Positions 59,663 through 64,000 of a DNA stretch of 64,000 nt are shown here, in pieces. The stretch covers positions 4,598 through 68,597 of the forward strand of contig JBBIHG010000005.1 in the NCBI GenBank assembly GCA_037447125.1, given 5' to 3'. The notes under the pieces were generated by a model. That model was not told the origin of the DNA. It was given only the letters and a program-made list of their open reading frames with translations, and ran no database searches. Numbering within the stretch: the first letter of the stretch is position 1; every line of letters begins with the position of its first letter. Source of the stretch: UBA2029 sp037447125. GTDB lineage: Bacteria > Chloroflexota > Anaerolineae > Aggregatilineales > Aggregatilineaceae. The translations under genes and the position numbers were made by a program.

Positions 59663-59888
59663 CGCTGGCGCCGACCGATTGTCTGGTGCGAAGTGCAGCC
59701 AGGCACGCCGGCCATCGCCACGTAAATTGTAGCTCAGATCGCGCACGACGGACGTATGTTCCGTGTTAGAACAGGACCCGGTCAGCGGTCCGCAGAACTC
59801 ATCAGGCGATGAGGACGCAGCCCGGCAACGCCCCGGCAGGAGTCCTGCGCCCCCACGGCCACGCCGTGCGCGCGCACTCACCGTCGGC

Positions 59889-59894
59889 TATAAT
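59889..59894 (+). promoter_or_regulatory. Candidate -10 box for the SLOG-like gene
   Basis: A perfect TATAAT lies 20 bases ahead of the first in-frame ATG (59914) and 47 bases before 59941. No acceptable -35 box is seen at 16-18 bases, so this is only a partial promoter. Confidence 0.4.
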
Positions 59895-59940
59895 TCGGGC
59901 AGAGTGGCGTGTCATGCAGGCGGCGAGGGTGCGCGAGGGC

Positions 59941-60666
59941 ATGGCGACAAACCAACCGTTCACGATTTCGTTTGGCGAGCGCGAGGCGACGGCGATTCGC
60001 GTTGGGCCACACGAGCCTCCGGAGCGTGCCCTGGCAACGCTGGCGCTCCCTCCCTACAGAGGCGTGATCGTGGTGCACGGCGGCGCAAGCGCCCTAGAAG
60101 AAACGGCGCTGGTCCCCGTGCGATCGTTTCTGGCCGAGGGACTGGTGCCGCTGGCCGAAGAGCGCCATCTGCTGGTAGCCGATGGCGCCACACAGACTGG
60201 GGTGGCCCACTTGCTGGGCGAGTCGCGCGCTGCTGCCGGGGCGACGTTCTCGCTGGTCGGCGTGGCGCCGCGTGGCACCGTCACCTACCCCGGCGGGCCG
60301 CCGCCGCGCAGAGGACGTTTCGCCCTCGATCCCCATCACTCACATTTCATCTTCGTGGAGGGCAGCGCCTTCGGAGTGGAGTCGGCGCTACTGGTCGGGC
60401 TGCTGCGCGCCGGGGACGTGCCGGGGCTGGCCCTGGTCGTCAATGGCGGGCAGATCGTATTGACTGAGGTGCGCGCCCAGGCTGAGCAGAACAGCCCGCT
60501 CGTCATCGTGCGCGGGTCGGGACGCGCTGCCGACCGCCTGGCCGATTCGACCAGCGCCGAACGGGCGGCTTTGCCACCAGGCGCGCGCCTGTATGTGACC
60601 GACATCCGCGCGCCCCAGGCCTTCCGCGCCCTGGCCCTCAGGCTGCTGGCGCTGCCTGCGCCCTAG
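59941..60666 (+). CDS. SLOG-superfamily protein of the LSDAT/TRPM-like type
   Basis: This 241-aa protein starts at the ATG at 59941 (an alternative at 59914 is not excluded). The Rossmann-like SLOG pattern is visible: GVIVVHGGASALEETALVPV, HLLVADGATQTGVAHLLGE with the Gly-rich turn, and HHSHFIFVEGSAFGVESALL, the signature of LSDAT domains that bind nucleotide- or lysophospho-derived ligands. The second half has LALVVNGGQIVLTEVRAQAE, a Gly/Glu block conserved with the TRPM homology region. SLOG proteins often sense nucleotide signals in defence or transport systems. No effector partner is adjacent. Confidence 0.7.
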   Translation: MATNQPFTISFGEREATAIRVGPHEPPERALATLALPPYRGVIVVHGGASALEETALVPVRSFLAEGLVPLAEERHLLVADGATQTGVAHLLGESRAAAGATFSLVGVAPRGTVTYPGGPPPRRGRFALDPHHSHFIFVEGSAFGVESALLVGLLRAGDVPGLALVVNGGQIVLTEVRAQAEQNSPLVIVRGSGRAADRLADSTSAERAALPPGARLYVTDIRAPQAFRALALRLLALPAP

Positions 60667-60714
60667 CGAACGGGCGCAGGCGCCCCTGTTCTGCCGTTCT
60701 CCGTCGGAAACGAG

Positions 60715-61119
60715 TCAGAACTGCTGCAACTGGGCACGGAGCGTCTCTAATCCGGCGACACCCGTGTTGATGGCGCGTGGGCGCCCCTCGCCGTCCAGCA
60801 CGAAAGTCGTCGGGACGCTGAACACGCCCCAGCGCTGAGCGGCGTCGAGCTGCTCCGCCGCGTTGATCTCGATGACCTGCAAACGGTCGCCCAGCTCAGC
60901 CAGCAGTCGCTGGATGGTTGGGCGCTGGCGGGTGCGGCACGGCGCGCAGGTAGGCGTCGTGAAGTAGAGAATGGCCGGCACACCGGGACGCAACGTCGCC
61001 AGCAGCGGATCCGCCGGGGCGATACGCGCGGCGCGGACGATCTGCCAGCGCCGCACCAGCCGGATACTCAACGCCAGCAGAACAGCGAAGACCAGGACGA
61101 TCAGCAGGCGCTCGATCAT
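60715..61119 (-). CDS. Thioredoxin-family protein, membrane-anchored
   Basis: This 134-aa protein has an N-terminal helix (RLLIVLVFAVLLALSIRLVR) and a thioredoxin-like domain. The redox motif CAPC lies in ILYFTTPTCAPCRTRQRPTI, and the conserved cis-Pro in VFSVPTTFVLDGEGRP. It overlaps the DUF4395 gene by 4 bases (ATGA, 61116-61119). The pair is widely conserved and probably handles extracytoplasmic thiol-disulfide exchange. Confidence 0.88.
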   Translation of the reverse strand: MIERLLIVLVFAVLLALSIRLVRRWQIVRAARIAPADPLLATLRPGVPAILYFTTPTCAPCRTRQRPTIQRLLAELGDRLQVIEINAAEQLDAAQRWGVFSVPTTFVLDGEGRPRAINTGVAGLETLRAQLQQF

Positions 61120-61574
61120 TGTCTCATCTCGACCGGCGCGCGATCAAAGCCGGGCACACCGAGCCGTTGCAGCCAGTAATACATCGTGCAGCCAGCGCAC
61201 CAGCCAGCGAACAGGTTCAGGCTGGCCAGGGCGATGACTAGGCCGACCAGCGCCCAGCCGAGCGCGGGAAGCCCGGCAGCCAGCGCCAGCGATCCCAGGG
61301 CGACAACCGTTCCCCCTACCAGTTGGGCGAAACGGTGCGGCTCCGGATTGTCGGCGATCACGCGCGGACGCGCCAGGCCAGCAGGCAACAGCAGGTGCCG
61401 GTAGATGCGCGAGAACAGGCCCAGCGAGGGCACAGCAGCCGAGATGAGCATCACGGCGGCGATGAAAGCAGCCAACAGCGGCACGTCCAACACGAAGGCC
61501 AGCGCCAGCAGCGTGATGGTGAAGAACTGATTGGCGCGTATTTGTTGGTGATCCACACGACGCTCGACGGTCAT
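61116..61574 (-). CDS. DUF4395 membrane protein
   Basis: This 152-aa protein has four hydrophobic helices. The N-terminal VERRVDHQQIRANQFFTITL with conserved Asn, VPSLGLFSRIYRHLLLPAGL, and the C-terminal LNLFAGWCAGCTMYYWLQRL are typical of DUF4395. The CAGC pair could be redox-active and serve the partner thioredoxin (60715-61119), to which the gene is overlapped. A good ribosome site (AAGGAGG) precedes the ATG at 61574. Confidence 0.88.
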   Translation of the reverse strand: MTVERRVDHQQIRANQFFTITLLALAFVLDVPLLAAFIAAVMLISAAVPSLGLFSRIYRHLLLPAGLARPRVIADNPEPHRFAQLVGGTVVALGSLALAAGLPALGWALVGLVIALASLNLFAGWCAGCTMYYWLQRLGVPGFDRAPVEMRQ

Positions 61575-62029
61575 AGAGTCCTCCTTGGTGCAGCGCGGTC
61601 AGTGACACCATAAGGCCAACGGGCAGCACAACGCGGCAGGTCCCGAAACGCAGTGGACGGCGAGCGAAGTCGCCGTGCCGGGGACGCTGCCGCGCGGTTC
61701 AGCCGTTGGCCTGCGATGATCGGCGTATAGTCGGTCTGAAGCCGTGCGAGCTAGCGCCCCCGCTTCAGACAGATACAGGGTGGAGAGGTCAGCATGGGCA
61801 TCCTGCTATTGCGACTGATTCGCAATTTCCTACTGTAGATTGTAGGCGACTCCGCGAATTATGTCAATGTCCGCTGAAGTTTATTTGAAGCGCTGGGCGT
61901 GGTCTGCGCCAAGAGACGACTTCGGGAGTCGCCGGGACTCCCGGAGTTTGTCGCCTGCAGCAACCCGGCCCACAATCCACTCGGTGCTGGAAAGAACTCG
62001 TGGTACACCTCGAATAGCTGCTGACCCCG
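61575..62029. other. Gene-poor gap with a micro-ORF and a hairpin
   Basis: This 455-base stretch is more AT-rich past 61790. It holds a 14-codon frame (61794-61838) with a good ribosome site, TATAGT at 61728-61733, and the perfect stem CGGGAGTC (61923-61930)/GACTCCCG (61936-61943). The stem lies about 85 bases beyond the 3' end of the minus-strand DUF2726 gene, and its strand and U-tract are ambiguous. Nothing else is recognised. Confidence 0.4.
61794..61838 (+). CDS. Micro-ORF (14 aa, hydrophobic/cationic)
   Basis: ATG at 61794 follows GGAGAGG (61782-61788) at 5 bases. The frame encodes MGILLLRLIRNFLL and stops at TAG. The composition, alternating Leu/Ile with Arg, would make an amphipathic membrane peptide. 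The frame could be chance, and no promoter of good quality is seen. Confidence 0.3.
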   Translation: MGILLLRLIRNFLL

Positions 62030-62746
62030 CTAATTGACCGGCATTACGCTCTTGCATTTCGGATAGTTCGGACAGGCATAGAAGCGCTTGCCCTGATGCT
62101 GACCGCGGTTCGCCACGCGCATCACCATTGGCGTCCCGCACTTCGGGCAGAGAGGCGCGCTACTCGCATCAGGTTTGGCGGCCGCTGATGGTACACTGCG
62201 TTTCTGGGGCTCCGCAGCCGACTGGACGCCTGCAAGATGAAGCGATAGATCTGCTTCCAGGGCGCGAGTATCGTATGCGAACTGAGCCGGGACTCGGAGC
62301 AATGGCAGGCCCGCAGTGTCAAAGACTGCATCAACAAGCTCGTCCCTTTCCGCGCGACTGCTACGCTGGTGGCTTCTATCGTCCAGTTCGATAGCCAGGA
62401 TGGGCCGCATCGTTGTGGGTTCGCACAGCAGAAAGTCGACGTGCTTGCGGTCGATTTGGCCTCTTGCCCCGCGGTTCTCCTGTGGCCGCGCTACGAAGAA
62501 GATATCCCATAGCCCGACTTTGGTGAAGACGAGCGCGCGATCAGCGACTACTTGTCTCAGCACACGGTAGAAAGACTTCTCGGCTTCTGACAGAAAATCA
62601 TCTCGGACTCGATAGGGGTAAGCTTTGAGAGCATGTTCTTCTGGACTCTGATGATCGACAATCGCGTCCCGAGCTTTGTTAGGCGCTTCGCGCCGCCCAA
62701 TGCCAAAGATCGCGGCAAGGCAACCGGGACTACCGTTGGCTCCCAT
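62030..62746 (-). CDS. DUF2726-type nuclease-like protein with C-terminal zinc ribbon
   Basis: This 238-aa protein's ATG at 62746 is preceded by GGAGAG at 6 bases. Residues about 45-165 match DUF2726 (FLSEAEKSFYRVLRQVVADR, HVDFLLCEPTTMRPILAIEL, DDRSHQRSSRAERDELVDAV), a PD-(D/E)XK-like restriction-endonuclease fold. The acidic/lysine pattern DFLL...IELDD stands in the place of the active site. The C-terminus is a topoisomerase-type zinc ribbon with CPKCGTPM and CPNYPKC. Such proteins usually process foreign or damaged nucleic acid. It is more AT-rich than its neighbours and may be acquired. Confidence 0.75.
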   Translation of the reverse strand: MGANGSPGCLAAIFGIGRREAPNKARDAIVDHQSPEEHALKAYPYRVRDDFLSEAEKSFYRVLRQVVADRALVFTKVGLWDIFFVARPQENRGARGQIDRKHVDFLLCEPTTMRPILAIELDDRSHQRSSRAERDELVDAVFDTAGLPLLRVPAQFAYDTRALEADLSLHLAGVQSAAEPQKRSVPSAAAKPDASSAPLCPKCGTPMVMRVANRGQHQGKRFYACPNYPKCKSVMPVN

Positions 62747-62803
62747 ACAAATCTCTCCACTGGTGCAATGATGCCCAACTCCTGGGTGGTAGAGCGCCCC
62801 CGC

Positions 62804-63748
62804 TCACAGCCCCCGGCTATAGAGGTGCTGCATCGCCCCGGCGCGCTCGAAGTCCATCTCCAACAGGGGAAGCGTGAAGTCCCAGGCGAAGGAAATGATC
62901 TCGCTGTAGTTGTGGCGCCGCGCCCAATCGCACAGGGTCATGACCAGCAGGCCCTTGACCGGGCGCTTGCTCCACACAAAAGCGTGGACGCGCGCGGGGA
63001 GATCGCGGTCCTGCTGCATCAGCGCGTAGGCCTCGTGCCCGGTGACCAGGAAGTGCAGCCGCTCAACCTCAGTCTCGACGATTTCGGGCACGCTGTTCCA
63101 GAAGCCGGGCGGCAGCCGATCCCACTCCTGGCGGGCATTTTGGTAACGGCCGAGAGGCATGTGCCAGCCCTCAATCAGCGCCGGGTCGAATGCCCTCAGT
63201 TCGCTGGCCTGATAGAAGACCCGGCCTTCACGCGCTGACAGGATGATCTGCTGCCCGCTGTGCGCGCGGCTGAACTGATGATGCTCAAGCAAAGCCGCAT
63301 TCGGCTCGCCATCGGCGACTGTGAGGCGCTTGCAGCGGATCGCCTCGCCCATCTGCTGGACATAAGTCAGCAGAGCGCTGGCCACGCCGGAGTCAACGTA
63401 GTCCGGGTGGACAGTCAGCTTGGAGACGTTGAGATGATAGCCGAACGGTTCTGGCTCGCGTCCGATGAAAATCTCGGCCTCGGCACTCACCCGCCCCCCT
63501 ACCTCAGCAACCAGCGGGATGCCGTCATCGCCGCGCAGCAGGTTGGCCAGATGGACGGCACACATCTCAACGCTCGACCAGGGTCCGCCGTTCAGCCAGC
63601 GCTCGTACAGGCTCAGCTCGTCGTACTCCGCCGGGACTCGCTCGCCAGAGGCCAGGCGGCGCGTCCAGGCTGTGATCGTCGCGTTGTGCAGGGCGGTGAT
63701 GCTGGCTGCATCGGCCAGCGTAGCCTGTCGCACAGTGATTTGGGACAT
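62804..63748 (-). CDS. GNAT-family acetyltransferase with an extra C-terminal domain
   Basis: This 314-aa protein starts at the ATG at 63748 behind AGAGGAAT; the frame upstream is not used. The N-terminal acetyltransferase domain has ITVRQATLADAASITALHNA, FGYHLNVSKLTVHPDYVDSG and VASALLTYVQQMGEAIRCKR with the acetyl-CoA loop. The region from about residue 160 (LSAREGRVFYQASELRAFDP) to the end (LEMDFERAGAMQHLYSRGL) is a second domain of the double-GNAT type. The substrate is unknown. A related protein begins beyond the window on the same strand (63831-64000). Confidence 0.75.
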   Translation of the reverse strand: MSQITVRQATLADAASITALHNATITAWTRRLASGERVPAEYDELSLYERWLNGGPWSSVEMCAVHLANLLRGDDGIPLVAEVGGRVSAEAEIFIGREPEPFGYHLNVSKLTVHPDYVDSGVASALLTYVQQMGEAIRCKRLTVADGEPNAALLEHHQFSRAHSGQQIILSAREGRVFYQASELRAFDPALIEGWHMPLGRYQNARQEWDRLPPGFWNSVPEIVETEVERLHFLVTGHEAYALMQQDRDLPARVHAFVWSKRPVKGLLVMTLCDWARRHNYSEIISFAWDFTLPLLEMDFERAGAMQHLYSRGL

Positions 63749-63830
63749 GTGCTCATTCCTCTGGGTGCAACACTCAGCTATCCGGTCAGCCAGAGCGGCG
63801 CGAAGCCAGGCTCGGCGGTGGCACCGCAAT

Positions 63831-64000
63831 CTAGAGCAAGTCAACCAGCCCGATCTTGGGATCGCGCTTGGGGAACAGCACCCTCAGGAGGCCGGCGTGG
63901 CGTTCGCTGTAGCCAATTGCCAGGTTGTCAATCCCATACCACCCGGTGAACAGCCGGAGCAGCGACGTAGCCGGTACTTCCAGCTCGACGACCTCTGGCT
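63831..64000 (-). CDS. C-terminal end of an acetyltransferase-like protein (cut by window end)
   Basis: Reading the minus strand from the window edge gives 55 residues ending in TAG at 63831-63833. The visible part includes VELEVPATSLLRLFTGWYGI and RHAGLLRVLFPKRDPKIGLV, which resemble the C-terminal part of GNAT/SCP2-like acetyltransferases ending in FPKRxPxxxxxD. The start is outside the window. It precedes the GNAT gene at 62804-63748 on the same strand with an 82-base gap and may be its paralogue. Confidence 0.6.
   Translation of the reverse strand, partial: PEVVELEVPATSLLRLFTGWYGIDNLAIGYSERHAGLLRVLFPKRDPKIGLVDLL

Overview
The window is a GC-rich bacterial chromosome segment that looks like Chloroflexota, probably an Anaerolineae-type lineage. 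The reasons are Thr/Pro-rich lipoproteins, a BmpA/NupOPQ-type nucleoside importer with chloroflexal decorations, c-type cytochrome maturation system I in a lineage with many exported lipoproteins, and the codon style. No rRNA or tRNA gene was seen; the tmRNA gene is present. The phylum assignment is an inference, not something read directly.

Layout. 1-3790: the end of a heme operon (hemE partial, hemH, hemY/hemG, hemL), in which hemH carries a C-terminal frameshift and hemL stops about 110 residues early. 3893-5731: a KimA-type potassium importer. 6035-9561: a peptide-type ABC importer without ATPases. 9645-25230: a nucleoside uptake and salvage island. It has a BmpA-like binding protein, a two-domain ATPase and two permeases, three inosine-uridine-type nucleoside hydrolases, two PfkB kinases, an ADP-ribosylglycohydrolase-family protein, a YjbQ protein and two M42-type peptidases, arranged around a divergent promoter pair near 21.8-22.0 kb. 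25242-27108: nitrite ammonification genes nrfHA. 27562-28290: an AT-richer islet with a DUF3800 gene whose stop codon lies inside the terminator hairpin of a convergent candidate small RNA. 28365-30637: an acetyltransferase and a lipoprotein. 30712-31183: tmRNA with promoter and terminator.

31299-40173: a minus-strand ccm (system I) cluster, ccmF-ccmH-ccmG-(CcmI-like)-cytochrome c lipoprotein-ccmA-ccmB-ccmC-ccmD. The 59-residue ccmD is easy to miss, and no ccmE was found. This cluster would mature the c-hemes of NrfHA and of the cytochrome lipoprotein, and the heme operon would supply the heme. 40742-46587: a TIR-domain membrane protein, a lactate permease, a GntR/LacI-type regulator with a promoter-operator, and an exported alpha/beta hydrolase. 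46777-51765: a membrane HEXXH protein, a beta-CASP RNase, RNase D and CorA. 52124-55682: an ABC-2 exporter. 55816-57226: infC-rpmI-rplT with promoter and terminator. 57282-64000: an RNA methyltransferase, a TPR protein, a BON protein, a SLOG/LSDAT-like protein, a thioredoxin plus DUF4395 pair, a DUF2726 nuclease-like protein and two acetyltransferase-like genes, the last cut by the window end.

Cross-cutting feature: four copies of a 135-170 bp non-coding element with terminal inverted repeats (GAGCGTGT-type), two of them flanked by 3-bp TNA duplications inside CTNAG. It looks like a MITE family. One copy is inserted in frame inside the 5' end of ccmH and is apparently translated.
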